Part shown: positions 1 to 8,955 of the stretch, in pieces
How the letters are laid out: every line of letters starts with the position of its first letter
Position numbering within the stretch: the stretch's first letter is position 1
Origin: Aphodousia faecalis
Lineage (GTDB): Bacteria; Pseudomonadota; Gammaproteobacteria; Burkholderiales; Burkholderiaceae_F
Assembly (NCBI GenBank): GCA_018712705.1
Contig: DVGM01000055.1
Location: 1-19,342, forward strand
DNA length: 19,342 nt
Reading direction: 5' to 3'
Program-made: the position numbers and the translations under genes
The notes under the pieces: model-generated
What the model was told of the DNA's origin: nothing
Databases searched by the model: none
Seen by the model: only the letters and a program-made list of their open reading frames with translations

Positions 1-365
1 AATATCTCTAAATGGAATTTACACAAACGAATTTACAATCCCTTGCAATTACGATAAATAAAAGCTTTCGGCTTTAGACGAGAGTTGTTTACTTGTTCCA
101 TCTTGGCTCCATGTCCCCAACACCTTTCCAACGCGCAATTAGCGCTTGAAAAAGCGTTTCAAAACAAATCTTCATTAACCTTTTTGATAATAGTCCTCAA
201 GTTTCTCTCTGTGTGCAAAATTTCTCTGACACACTCTCTTTTATGACTTGCTGCAAGCATTTCAACCATCTTTGCTGATTGTTTAAATTGTTTTTTTCTA
301 TTGAGCCATGAGGAAAAAACCATTGGATAGAATCAGTGGCGGACCATTAAAATCTGATGGCGATG
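1..365. other. Intergenic region without a recognisable gene
   Basis: This AT-rich stretch precedes uvrA. I find no reading frame with a ribosome binding site or a recognisable protein, and no tRNA-like fold. A short AAAGC/GCTTT stem near 61-75 and a TTCTAT/ATAGAA pair (296-301 with 327-332) are visible, but neither has the T-run expected of a terminator. The region may hold the end of an upstream transcript or a small RNA, but nothing seen supports either. Confidence 0.5.
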
Positions 366-393
366 TTGATGTGCAATTTTTGATACGGATAAT
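366..393 (+). promoter_or_regulatory. Candidate sigma-70 promoter of uvrA
   Basis: A TTGATG hexamer (366-371) and a GATAAT hexamer (388-393) are separated by 16 bases. They match the sigma-70 consensus at four and five positions. Transcription would begin near base 400, leaving a leader of only about 14 bases before the uvrA ATG. No LexA-like CTGT-N8-ACAG box is seen nearby, so SOS control is not supported by the sequence. Confidence 0.42.
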
Positions 394-413
394 TTCTTTT
401 TCTGGACTGAGCA

Positions 414-3400
414 ATGGATAAGAACATTAAGATTTTCGGTGCCAAGCAGAACAATCTGAAAAACCTCAATGTTGAATTTGAAACCGGAAAAATCACGATT
501 GTCACGGGTGTGTCGGGTTCGGGCAAAAGCTCTTTGGTTTTTGACACGCTCTACGCCGAGGGACAGCGCCGATACGTTGAAACATTCAGCCCCTATGCTC
601 GGCAATTTTTAGACCGCATGGATAGACCGCAGGTCGACCGTATCGAAGGGGTGCCGCCTGCCATTGCCATTGACCAAACCAATCCCGTCAGAACGTCTCG
701 CTCAACCGTGGGCACCATGACGGAAATTAATGATCACCTGAAACTCTTTTTTGCCAGAGAGGCCAAACTCTACTGCTCTCAATGCGGCAAACTCGTCCAG
801 GCTGACACTCCGCTCTCCGTTTACAAAGCTCTGACTTTGTGGACAACAGAGCTTGATGATCCGCGTCTTTACATCCTTTTTGATGTTCCGGTTCCGGCAA
901 CAATGACTATCGAAGAGGTTACTGCCGGTCTGGCCGCTCAGGGATTTACCAAGATTTACGGAGAAAAAGACCATAACGGCACGCGAATTTTAGAGGTGGT
1001 CGCCGATCGATTCCGATTCAGTAAAGCCGATAAACCGCGAGTAATCGAAGCACTGGAAAATGCGTTTAAGTTTGGAAAAGGCGAATTAACCGTCGTTGCT
1101 CAAATGGGAAACGATGAGGAAGTGCGGCGTCGCTTTTCTAACCGACTGTCTTGTGCCGACTGTGGCATTGAGTATCAAAAGCCCACCGATGCGACTTTCA
1201 GTTTCAACTCACCTCTTGGCGCCTGCGAAACCTGCCGAGGTTTTGGACGAGTCATCGGCGTGGATTACTCCCTGGTCATTCCGGATGAATCGCTCACGCT
1301 TGAAGGCGGTGCGATCAAACCGTGGAACACCAAAACAAACGCCGAATGTCTCAAAGACATGAAGCGTTACGCCAAGCGTGACGGCATTCGTTTGGATGTT
1401 CCGTACCGGGAGCTCACACAAAAAGAAAAAGACTGGGTCATTAACGGAGAACCCGGTTGGAGCGGCAAGTGGACTCGACAATGGTACGGTGTCAAGCACT
1501 TTTTTGAGTGGCTTGAATCCAAAGCTTATAAGATGCACGTCCGGGTACTGCTTTCGCGCTATCGAAACTATCAGGAGTGTCCGGACTGCCACGGCGCGCG
1601 TCTGAAACCGGAGGCTCTTTTATGGCGTGTCGGGTCAGAAAAGGCGGCCGAGCGTGCTTGCCAAGGATTAAATTTCAAACGTCACCGCCCTGCAGGCAGT
1701 ACCTACTCCGAAGAAATTCTTAGCCATCTTCCGGGGCTTAATCTTTATGATTTGATGCGGCTGCCGCTATCGAGACTATTGGAATTCTTTGAAGTCATTC
1801 GAGACGAAGGGCAAACGGATGAAGCTGGCAGCATGGTTGTTGACGAGATTCTCTCACGCCTTCGCTACCTCGTCGATGTGGGCGTAGGTTATCTCACGCT
1901 TGAGCGGCAAAGCCGGACACTATCGGGCGGCGAAGTGCAACGTGTCAATCTCACCACGGCCTTGGGAACTTCTCTCGTTAATACCCTTTTTGTACTTGAC
2001 GAACCCTCAATCGGCCTGCACCCGCGCGACATGGACCGAATCAACCGTGTGATGCAACGACTCAAAAAATCCGGCAACACTTTGGTTGTAGTTGAACACG
2101 ATCCCCAAGTTATGCTCGCCGCCGACACCATTTATGACATGGGGCCCGGTCCCGGAGAAAAAGGCGGCTCAATTATCTTTAAAGGAACGCCGAAAGACAT
2201 CATTCAAGCCGATACATTAACCGCCCGTTATTTAAGTGGACGAGAACGCATCAGCGCTACGGCTACACACAGAAAGATAAACGCAAAAACACCCAGCTTG
2301 ATTTTGAAAGGCGCTCGACAGCATAACTTAAAGGATATTTCTCCCCGTTTTCCTCTTGGCGTTCTGACGGTTGTGACTGGCGTTTCAGGCTCAGGCAAAT
2401 CCACTCTCATAGAAAACATCTTAGTGCCTGCCCTTTACAAGGCCAAAGGCATGCCGACAGAATCCCCAGGTGAATTTGAAGAATTGGTCGGAGCCGATTT
2501 AATTGAAAACATTCACTACGTGGATCAGTCGCCCATCGGAAAAACCACAAGGTCGAATCCGGCTAGCTACGTTGGTGCCTTTGATGCCATTCGCAATCTC
2601 TTTGCACAAACTGACACGGCCAAGGCCAGAGAATACAAGGCCGGAACATTTAGCTTCAATTCGGGCGATGGTCGCTGTCCGGTGTGCGGCGGCAACGGCT
2701 TTGAGCATATCGAGATGCAATTTCTCTCGGATGTTTACCTGCGCTGTTCAGCCTGTAACGGCACACGCTACCGTCCGGAAATACTGGAAGTCACGATTGA
2801 ACGGGAAGGTAAGTCATTCAATATCGCCGACGTTCTCGATTTGTCTGTCTCTCAGGCTTGTGAATATTTCAAGAATGACCCGGCCATCGTCTCAAAATTA
2901 GAACCGCTCCGTAAGGTCGGTCTGGATTACATCAAACTGGGGCAGCCGGTTCCAACCTTGTCCGGTGGTGAGGCTCAGCGCTTAAAGATTGCGGGCTTTT
3001 TGGCTCAGAAAAATTCCCAAGCCAGTAAAAATGATTTGTTCATCTTTGACGAACCGACGACCGGACTTCATTTCGATGACATCGACAAACTTATGCGCTC
3101 TCTTCAAGAGCTTATCGACCGAGGCAACACCGCCATTGTCATCGAACACAATCTCGATGTCATCAACTGTGCCGATTGGGTCATTGACTTAGGTCCCGAA
3201 GGTGGGAATGCGGGTGGTGAAATCGTTGTTCAGGGCACCTTGGATGACTTAATCGCTGAAAAGAAGTCCTACACAGGTCAGGCGCTTCAAACATACAGAA
3301 AAACGCTCACTCAAGAAAATACTTCGGCTTATTTCATTGAAGAAAGTGCTAAAAACGCTGCTTTGACAACTACCACCGCACCTTCGGATGTTATTGCCAT

Positions 3401-5957
3401 AAAAGGCGCCAAAGAACACAATTTAAAGAATGTTTCTGTCGACATTCCTCACAATCGTTTTACGGTGGTGACGGGAGCATCGGGTTCGGGCAAGTCGACA
3501 CTGGCTTTTGACATTGTGTTTAAAGAAGGTCAGCGCCGCTACCTAGAATCACTTAACGCCTATGCTCGCTCCATTGTGCAACCTGCCAGCAAACCCGATG
3601 TGGATTCCATCACCGGCATCGCGCCGACCGTTGCCATTGAGCAGCGGACATCACGCGGGGGACGCAAATCCACCGTTGCCACCATGACCGAGCTCTACCA
3701 CTTTATGCGGCTGCTTTTTGTAAAGCTCGGGCACCAATACTGTCCTGACTGCGGAGTCGAAGTCGAGCCCAAATCGTTCCCGGCCATTGTTTCAACCGTG
3801 ATGAGTCGCTATAAAAATGAAGCGATTCACATCATGGCTCCACTAGTCAGTAAGCGCAAAGGCATTTACAGCGATTTGGCTAAATGGGCGCAGAAAAAGG
3901 GCTATCCGCAACTTTATGTTGACGGTAAATTTGTGAGTACGGAAAAGTTTCCGAAACTAGCCCGCTATAAGGATCACACGATTGAATTGCCGGTCGCAGA
4001 AGTGACCGTGAAGGCTGAAGATGAAAAGACTCTCAAGCGAGCCCTTCAGGAAGCAATCACCATCGGCAAAGGTGTTTTAACGGTTCTAGATGAAAACGGC
4101 TCAGAAACGATTTTCTCCACCCATCGGGCTTGCCCCATCTGTGGCAGAAGTTTCCCGGAATTGGATCCAAGACTATTTTCTTACAACTCATCGATGGGGT
4201 GGTGCCCAACCTGTTTTGGTACCGGTCTTTTGATTGAAGGTTTTGATGAAAACGCAACCGGAGAAGAAAGAATCTGGGCCGATGCCCAAGCCAAACCTTG
4301 TCCCAGCTGCCACGGCGAGCGCCTCAATGAAGTGGCTCGTGCGGTGAAATTTGCGGGCTTAAACATTTCGCAAATGGCACACATGACCGTTAGCGAGGCT
4401 TCGGACTTTTTTAGGAAGCTTAAACTCACAGGACGAGAAGCCAATATCGCTGAAGACGCGTTAAAAGAAATCGTATTAAGGCTGCAATTTTTGGAAAAAG
4501 TGGGACTGGGCTATCTGACGCTTGACCGGTCTTCCCCCAGTTTGTCCGGCGGAGAAGCTCAGCGCATACGTTTGGCTTCGCAGCTTGGCAGCAATCTTCA
4601 AGGGGTGTGCTACATCCTTGATGAACCGACGATTGGCTTACATCCGCGCGACAATCGTCTATTGCTCGATTCTCTTAAGGCGCTTGTTGATAAAGGCAAC
4701 ACGCTCTTAGTGGTCGAGCACGATGAAGATACGATCCGTGAAGCGGACTATGTCATTGATGTTGGCCCCGGAGCAGGCGTGCGAGGCGGTGAAATTATCG
4801 CCACGGGCACGGTCTCCGATATCGTGAAAAATCAACGTTCTTTGACGGGCCGCTATCTGCGTCAGCCGATTCAGCATACATTTATCCCACAAAGACCGAT
4901 TGACAGCCACACACAATGGCTCACTATCAAAGAACCGAGACTCAATAATCTTAAGGCCCATGAAGTTCGAATTCCGCTTGGCAGGCTCACTGTTCTTACC
5001 GGCGTATCGGGTTCTGGTAAAAGCAGTTTTGCCCGAGGGGTGCTCCTGCCCGTTTTAACGGAAACACTATCGGAAAAGAAACCCTACGAGGGTGAACTTT
5101 GCAAGAGCATTGAAGGCTTTGAACATGTCGATCGTGTTTTAGAGGTGGATCAAACGCCGATTGGTAAAACACCTCGTTCGTGTCCTGCCACCTACATTGG
5201 CTTTTTGGACGCCATCCGACGTGTTTTCGCAGGCACCAATGAGGCTCAGGCCAGAGGCTACGGCATATCGCGCTTTTCTTTCAATATGAAAGGCGGACGC
5301 TGCGAGCTTTGCGAAGGGCAAGGCGTTCGAACCATTGAAATGAATTTCCTGCCGGACGTGAAGATTCAGTGCGAAGCATGCGGCGGACTTCGTTACAACG
5401 CTCAAACACTTGAGGTTCTTTGGAAGGGAAAATCAATCGGTCAAATCCTCGCCATGGACGTGGACGAAGCGGTTGACTTTTTCAGCACCCAGTCTTCCAT
5501 CGCTCATGCGCTCAAACTGATGCAGGATGTCGGATTGGGGTACTTAAGTCTAGGGCAACCCTCGCCTACCTTGTCAGGAGGCGAAGCCCAACGCATAAAA
5601 CTGGTCACTGAACTCATCAAGGCTCGCGACGACATTAAGCGACGAGGCTACAAGGCCCCCAGAACGGTCTACGTATTAGACGAACCAACCGTCGGTCTTC
5701 ACATGGCCGATGTTGAAAAATTGATTGCCGTGCTGCATCGATTGGTCGATGCCGGCAACACCGTTATTGTGATTGAACACAATCTCGATATCATGGCTCA
5801 AGCGGACTGGATTATCGACATGGGACCGGAAGGTGGTGTTGACGGCGGCAATGTGGTTGTCTGCGGAACACCTGCTGAAGTTATGAATGCACAGTCGCAC
5901 ACAGCCAAAGCACTAATCAACTTTAAGCGGGCGCATGACAAAATCAAGCGGACTTAA
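414..5957 (+). CDS. uvrA: Double-length excinuclease ABC subunit UvrA (tandem-duplicated, 1847 aa)
   Basis: UvrA is the damage-recognition ATPase of nucleotide excision repair; it loads UvrB onto damaged DNA. This protein is about twice the usual ~940 residues and contains two complete UvrA units. Walker A motifs lie near residues 32, 656, 1021 and 1530. LSGGE signatures lie near 503, 849, 1377 and 1720. Walker B Asp-Glu pairs lie near 529, 879, 1403 and 1756. Both halves keep their zinc-binding CxxC pairs. In the first half the CxxC pairs at 271 and 389 flank an insertion domain of usual size; in the second half the equivalent pairs at 1264 and 1296 are only 32 residues apart, so that domain is missing. 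The ATG at 414 is chosen because a stop codon lies in frame at 408-410; the Shine-Dalgarno (GGA at 404-406) is weak. Double UvrA proteins are known in Burkholderiales; whether a standard uvrA also exists elsewhere cannot be seen. Confidence 0.93.
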   Translation: MDKNIKIFGAKQNNLKNLNVEFETGKITIVTGVSGSGKSSLVFDTLYAEGQRRYVETFSPYARQFLDRMDRPQVDRIEGVPPAIAIDQTNPVRTSRSTVGTMTEINDHLKLFFAREAKLYCSQCGKLVQADTPLSVYKALTLWTTELDDPRLYILFDVPVPATMTIEEVTAGLAAQGFTKIYGEKDHNGTRILEVVADRFRFSKADKPRVIEALENAFKFGKGELTVVAQMGNDEEVRRRFSNRLSCADCGIEYQKPTDATFSFNSPLGACETCRGFGRVIGVDYSLVIPDESLTLEGGAIKPWNTKTNAECLKDMKRYAKRDGIRLDVPYRELTQKEKDWVINGEPGWSGKWTRQWYGVKHFFEWLESKAYKMHVRVLLSRYRNYQECPDCHGARLKPEALLWRVGSEKAAERACQGLNFKRHRPAGSTYSEEILSHLPGLNLYDLMRLPLSRLLEFFEVIRDEGQTDEAGSMVVDEILSRLRYLVDVGVGYLTLERQSRTLSGGEVQRVNLTTALGTSLVNTLFVLDEPSIGLHPRDMDRINRVMQRLKKSGNTLVVVEHDPQVMLAADTIYDMGPGPGEKGGSIIFKGTPKDIIQADTLTARYLSGRERISATATHRKINAKTPSLILKGARQHNLKDISPRFPLGVLTVVTGVSGSGKSTLIENILVPALYKAKGMPTESPGEFEELVGADLIENIHYVDQSPIGKTTRSNPASYVGAFDAIRNLFAQTDTAKAREYKAGTFSFNSGDGRCPVCGGNGFEHIEMQFLSDVYLRCSACNGTRYRPEILEVTIEREGKSFNIADVLDLSVSQACEYFKNDPAIVSKLEPLRKVGLDYIKLGQPVPTLSGGEAQRLKIAGFLAQKNSQASKNDLFIFDEPTTGLHFDDIDKLMRSLQELIDRGNTAIVIEHNLDVINCADWVIDLGPEGGNAGGEIVVQGTLDDLIAEKKSYTGQALQTYRKTLTQENTSAYFIEESAKNAALTTTTAPSDVIAIKGAKEHNLKNVSVDIPHNRFTVVTGASGSGKSTLAFDIVFKEGQRRYLESLNAYARSIVQPASKPDVDSITGIAPTVAIEQRTSRGGRKSTVATMTELYHFMRLLFVKLGHQYCPDCGVEVEPKSFPAIVSTVMSRYKNEAIHIMAPLVSKRKGIYSDLAKWAQKKGYPQLYVDGKFVSTEKFPKLARYKDHTIELPVAEVTVKAEDEKTLKRALQEAITIGKGVLTVLDENGSETIFSTHRACPICGRSFPELDPRLFSYNSSMGWCPTCFGTGLLIEGFDENATGEERIWADAQAKPCPSCHGERLNEVARAVKFAGLNISQMAHMTVSEASDFFRKLKLTGREANIAEDALKEIVLRLQFLEKVGLGYLTLDRSSPSLSGGEAQRIRLASQLGSNLQGVCYILDEPTIGLHPRDNRLLLDSLKALVDKGNTLLVVEHDEDTIREADYVIDVGPGAGVRGGEIIATGTVSDIVKNQRSLTGRYLRQPIQHTFIPQRPIDSHTQWLTIKEPRLNNLKAHEVRIPLGRLTVLTGVSGSGKSSFARGVLLPVLTETLSEKKPYEGELCKSIEGFEHVDRVLEVDQTPIGKTPRSCPATYIGFLDAIRRVFAGTNEAQARGYGISRFSFNMKGGRCELCEGQGVRTIEMNFLPDVKIQCEACGGLRYNAQTLEVLWKGKSIGQILAMDVDEAVDFFSTQSSIAHALKLMQDVGLGYLSLGQPSPTLSGGEAQRIKLVTELIKARDDIKRRGYKAPRTVYVLDEPTVGLHMADVEKLIAVLHRLVDAGNTVIVIEHNLDIMAQADWIIDMGPEGGVDGGNVVVCGTPAEVMNAQSHTAKALINFKRAHDKIKRT

Positions 5958-5970
5958 TCAACCGAACTGG

Positions 5971-6023
5971 AAAAATCTTATAGTCCACCACGGAATTTTC
6001 CTATAGTGGACAGGAGATTTTTT
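5971..6023 (+). terminator. Probable terminator of uvrA
   Basis: An outer stem AAAAATCT (5971-5978) with AGATTTTT (6015-6022) encloses an inner stem GTCCAC (5983-5988) with GTGGAC (6006-6011) and ends in a run of six T. The A-run/T-run arrangement suits a bidirectional intrinsic terminator. A second perfect 8-bp hairpin, TTCAGGGG/CCCCTGAA at 6034-6054, follows but lacks a T-run. The structure was paired by eye only. Confidence 0.55.
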
Positions 6024-6049
6024 GTCGCCAAATTTCAGGGGAATTCCCC

Positions 6050-6079
6050 CTGAACGTGATTAAATTTCGTTGCTAAAAT
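6050..6079 (+). promoter_or_regulatory. Weak candidate promoter for the ABC importer operon
   Basis: CTGAAC (6050-6055) and TAAAAT (6074-6079) are 18 bases apart. The -10 element is good and the -35 is poor. It lies after the uvrA terminator and would give a leader of roughly 115 bases. No classical Fur box is recognised. Confidence 0.28.
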
Positions 6080-6093
6080 GCAAGTTTAAGCAT

Positions 6094-6152
6094 AGTCCTT
6101 GAGCATCTCCCGTTCTTGCGCCGCGCACCGGTCTGAGCTCATTTAAAGGACT
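6094..6152 (+). promoter_or_regulatory. Potentially structured 5' leader of the importer operon
   Basis: AGTCCTT (6094-6100) can pair with AAGGACT (6146-6152), and the adjoining GAGC (6101-6104) pairs with GCTC (6137-6140) across a five-base bulge. A small TGCG/CGCA hairpin can form inside. I do not recognise a known riboswitch class. The ribosome binding site (GAGG, 6188-6191) is outside the stem, so any control by this fold would be indirect. Confidence 0.3.
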
Positions 6153-6199
6153 GCGCCTTGCTCTGAAAATAAAACACCACTTACTTCGAGGAAATCGAT

Positions 6200-7189
6200 A
6201 TGTCAAAGAAACTCTCTGCACTTTTGGCGGGGCTTGTTGTGTTGACCGCTTCGGCTAACGCTGCTGAACTCAACGCCTATACCATCATGCCTGAGAAGTA
6301 CGCCTCCCAAATCTTTGCGCAATTCACAAAGGATACGGGCATTAAGGTGAACTTCCTGCGCTTCTCAACGGGTGAAGCATTGGCAAGATTAACAGCAGAA
6401 AAAGGCAATCCTCAAGTCGACGTTTTGTTAGGCGGCCCGGCTGACATGTATGCCGCAGGTGTCACGGAAGGCATTTTGGAAGCCTACCGTCCTGCCAACT
6501 CTGACGCGATTTCTTCAGCCTATCGTGATCCAAATAACTACTGGACCGGCATCGGTTTGATTCCGCTTTGCTTCCTCACCAACACCAAGTTCTTGGAAAA
6601 GAACAAGATGCAAGCCCCAACCAAGTGGGCTGATTTGCTTGATCCGCGCTATAAGAATAATCTGCAAATGGCCGATGCCCGCACGTCTGGCACGGCTACC
6701 GAACGTATTTATTCGCTCGTGAAGGTGATGGGCGAAGATGAAGCGTTCAAGTTCCAAAAAGCCATGAACGCCAACGTTCAAATGTACACCAAGAGCGGTG
6801 CGGGCGGTGCCATGCCGATCGCTACGGGTCAATGCGCTTCCGGCATTTTCTATATTGTGGATGCTCTCGATATTCAACAACAGGGCTATCCGGTCACGAT
6901 CACCTATCCTGAAGACGGCGTGAGCTTCGGTATTGAAGCAACGGGTGTTGTCAAGGGTGGCAAGAACAACGCTGAAGCCAAGAAGTTCGTTGACTGGGTA
7001 ACTTCTAAGAAGTTTGCTGAATTCATCGTGGCTAACAAGATCAATTATGTGCCGACACGCAATGACGTGAAGACCAGTAATCCGATTTTGGACCTCACGA
7101 AGATTAAGACGATCTCTGTCGATGTAACGTGGAAGGGTGAAAAGCGTAAAGAATTCACGCAACGCTGGATCAATGAAGTGATCAAGTAA
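6200..7189 (+). CDS. Periplasmic substrate-binding protein of an AfuA/FbpA-type ABC importer
   Basis: This 329-residue protein captures a solute in the periplasm for the permease and ATPase encoded next to it. Residues 1-21 form a signal peptide with a clear signal peptidase I site (ANA before AEL). The mature part resembles the COG1840 family, which is usually annotated as iron(III) binding. The paired iron-ligand tyrosines typical of FbpA are not apparent: the corresponding region reads GIFYIVDAL. Two cysteines (124 and 212) could form a disulphide. In this family Actinobacillus AfuA was shown to bind hexose 6-phosphates, and other members take phosphonates, so the substrate is open. The ATG at 6200 is supported by GAGG eight bases upstream. 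It is the first gene of the operon and likely the most highly expressed, given the hairpin after it. Confidence 0.85.
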   Translation: MSKKLSALLAGLVVLTASANAAELNAYTIMPEKYASQIFAQFTKDTGIKVNFLRFSTGEALARLTAEKGNPQVDVLLGGPADMYAAGVTEGILEAYRPANSDAISSAYRDPNNYWTGIGLIPLCFLTNTKFLEKNKMQAPTKWADLLDPRYKNNLQMADARTSGTATERIYSLVKVMGEDEAFKFQKAMNANVQMYTKSGAGGAMPIATGQCASGIFYIVDALDIQQQGYPVTITYPEDGVSFGIEATGVVKGGKNNAEAKKFVDWVTSKKFAEFIVANKINYVPTRNDVKTSNPILDLTKIKTISVDVTWKGEKRKEFTQRWINEVIK

Positions 7190-7211
7190 GCTGCGTTTGC
7201 GCTTAAACTCA

Positions 7212-7261
7212 CCAGAGACAGGGTCAGCCGTGGCTAGATCCTGTTTCTGGCGTTCGTTTTT
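7212..7261 (+). terminator. Intra-operon hairpin, likely attenuator or mRNA-stabilising stem
   Basis: CCAGAGACAGG (7212-7222) pairs with CCTGTTTCTGG (7240-7250), eleven base pairs with one G-U wobble. The loop contains a further AGCC/GGCT pair, and a short T-run follows at 7257-7261. It sits between the binding-protein gene and the permease gene. In other binding-protein operons such stems keep the binding protein in excess over the membrane components, by partial termination or by blocking 3' decay. Confidence 0.6.
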
Positions 7262-7281
7262 CATTGCTGATTAATTTCTCC

Positions 7282-8949
7282 ATGAGTTCGTCTGCATCAT
7301 CTGCTAATAGAGACACGGCTACCAAGCTAACGGTCGTTATGCTTTGGCTCTTGTTGGGTGTCTTTGTTCTTTATCCGCTGTGCCGTTTGTTTGCCATGAC
7401 CTTTTGGGTTGACGGCAACTTCACTTTTGAAAACCTCCGCCCCTTCTTGGATAACTGGTATGACAGGCGCTCTGCTATCAACAGTATTTTGCTGGGCTGC
7501 TCGGTCGGCGTAGCCGGTACGGCATTAGGTTTCGTTTTCGCTTTTGTAACCACGCGCTTGAATCTGCCCACTTGGCTCAAGTTCGCGTTAAGCGCCATTA
7601 CCATCCTGCCCCTTATCTCTCCTCCTTTTACAAGCAGTATCGCCTTGACTCTTTTGCTGGGCCCCAACGGCATGGTGTTGCAGTTTTTTGGGCTGGATAA
7701 CTTTAATTTCTATGGCTTCTGGGGAACGTTCATTTCTGAAACGCTCACTTTCTTCCCCGTTGCCTTTATGACGATCTCCACGATTTTGGCTCGCATTGAT
7801 CCAAATCTTGAAGATGCCGCTTATTCGTTGGGCGCTTCCAGCTCTGAAGTCTTCAGAACGGTGACGCTGCCGCTTGCCGCTCCCGGTATTGCCAACGCAT
7901 TCTTGTTGGTTTTCTCCTGCTCGCTCGCGGACTTCGCTACACCTCAGGTTTTAGGCGGTCACTCCTTCCCCGTTCTGCCCACGCAAGCTTATTTACAAAT
8001 CACCGGTATGTACGACTTTAAGGGCGGCGCGGCTTTATCTTTCATGCTGTTGATCCCGGCCTTGGTTGTTTATGCTCTGCAGCACTACTGGGTCAGCAAA
8101 AAGAGTTACGTTACCGTAAGCGGTAAAGCCGGCGGCAAGAGCAGCATCAAGGGGCCAGGCATTGCGCTTACCTCGTTGATGGCTTCAATTGTCGCGGTTG
8201 TCGTGGCTTTCATTATCGCCATTTACGCCGTCATTTTGATTGGATCGCTCGTTAAGGTATGGGGCGTCAACAATACTATCACCTTTGATAACTACAACTA
8301 TGTGTTCACACACGGCATGAAGGCGATCAAAGATACGCTCATCATCGCCTGTATCGGCACACCGTTAGGCGGCCTATTGGCGGTTCTTGTCGGTTACGTG
8401 ACAACTCGTCTTAAGATTCGCGGACACAAGACGCTTGAAACGGTTTCGCTATTGAACTACACCCTGCCGGGTACCGTGGTTGGTATCGCCTACATCATTG
8501 CCTTTAACGACAAACCGATCGTGCTCACCGGTACGGTTTATATTTTGATTGCTGCTTATCTCTTCCGATACTCTTCAGCCGGTATCCGTAATGTGATCGC
8601 TGCGCTAACGCAGATTGACCCCTCCATTGAAGAGGCTAGCCGCAGTCTTGGGGCTGGATCGACCCGTACCTTTGTATCGATTACGATCCCGCTTGTGCTG
8701 CCGGCAATCCTTGCCGGTATGAAGTACCTATTCATTCACTCCATGACGGCAATCAGCGCGACGATTTTCCTTGTTTCCGTAAACTGGACGCTGATCACAA
8801 CGCGCATTTTGGAATGCATGACTGAACTTCAGTTCGCACAAGCCTGCGCCTTCTCTGTTATCTTGATTTTGCTCGTCTTCGCGGCTTCTGCCACGATGAC
8901 ACTGCTTGCTAAAGTACTCTGCCGTACCGGCGACCATATTGGAGCCTGA
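7282..8949 (+). CDS. Fused double-domain ABC permease (AfuB/FbpB type)
   Basis: This inner-membrane protein of 555 residues forms the whole translocation channel, carrying two BPD_transp_1 domains in one chain with about twelve hydrophobic helices. Each half has the cytoplasmic EAA-type loop that contacts the ATPase: the first around residue 177 (EDAAYSLGAS) and the second around 450 (EEASRSLGAG). That layout is typical of FbpB/AfuB importers. I prefer the ATG at 7282; a TTG at 7264 is in frame six codons earlier, and neither has a convincing Shine-Dalgarno sequence, which suggests modest translation. The gene follows the binding protein by 92 bases and precedes the ATPase by six bases. Confidence 0.87.
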   Translation: MSSSASSANRDTATKLTVVMLWLLLGVFVLYPLCRLFAMTFWVDGNFTFENLRPFLDNWYDRRSAINSILLGCSVGVAGTALGFVFAFVTTRLNLPTWLKFALSAITILPLISPPFTSSIALTLLLGPNGMVLQFFGLDNFNFYGFWGTFISETLTFFPVAFMTISTILARIDPNLEDAAYSLGASSSEVFRTVTLPLAAPGIANAFLLVFSCSLADFATPQVLGGHSFPVLPTQAYLQITGMYDFKGGAALSFMLLIPALVVYALQHYWVSKKSYVTVSGKAGGKSSIKGPGIALTSLMASIVAVVVAFIIAIYAVILIGSLVKVWGVNNTITFDNYNYVFTHGMKAIKDTLIIACIGTPLGGLLAVLVGYVTTRLKIRGHKTLETVSLLNYTLPGTVVGIAYIIAFNDKPIVLTGTVYILIAAYLFRYSSAGIRNVIAALTQIDPSIEEASRSLGAGSTRTFVSITIPLVLPAILAGMKYLFIHSMTAISATIFLVSVNWTLITTRILECMTELQFAQACAFSVILILLVFAASATMTLLAKVLCRTGDHIGA

Positions 8950-8955
8950 TAAATC

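Noticed and set aside
296..332. Terminator or small RNA formed by TTCTAT/ATAGAA before uvrA
   Set aside because: The inner bases do not pair well and there is no T-run on the 3' side in either direction.
330..413. SOS (LexA) operator upstream of uvrA
   Set aside because: No CTGT-N8-ACAG or close variant is visible in the promoter region.
5980..6199. Fur box controlling the importer operon
   Set aside because: No GATAATGATAATCATTATC-like sequence is visible; the inverted repeats present are better explained as hairpins.
6515..7264. A 249-codon open frame on the minus strand opposite the binding-protein gene
   Set aside because: It mirrors codon usage of the real gene, has no ribosome binding site, no recognisable domain, and overlaps a clearly functional gene almost completely.
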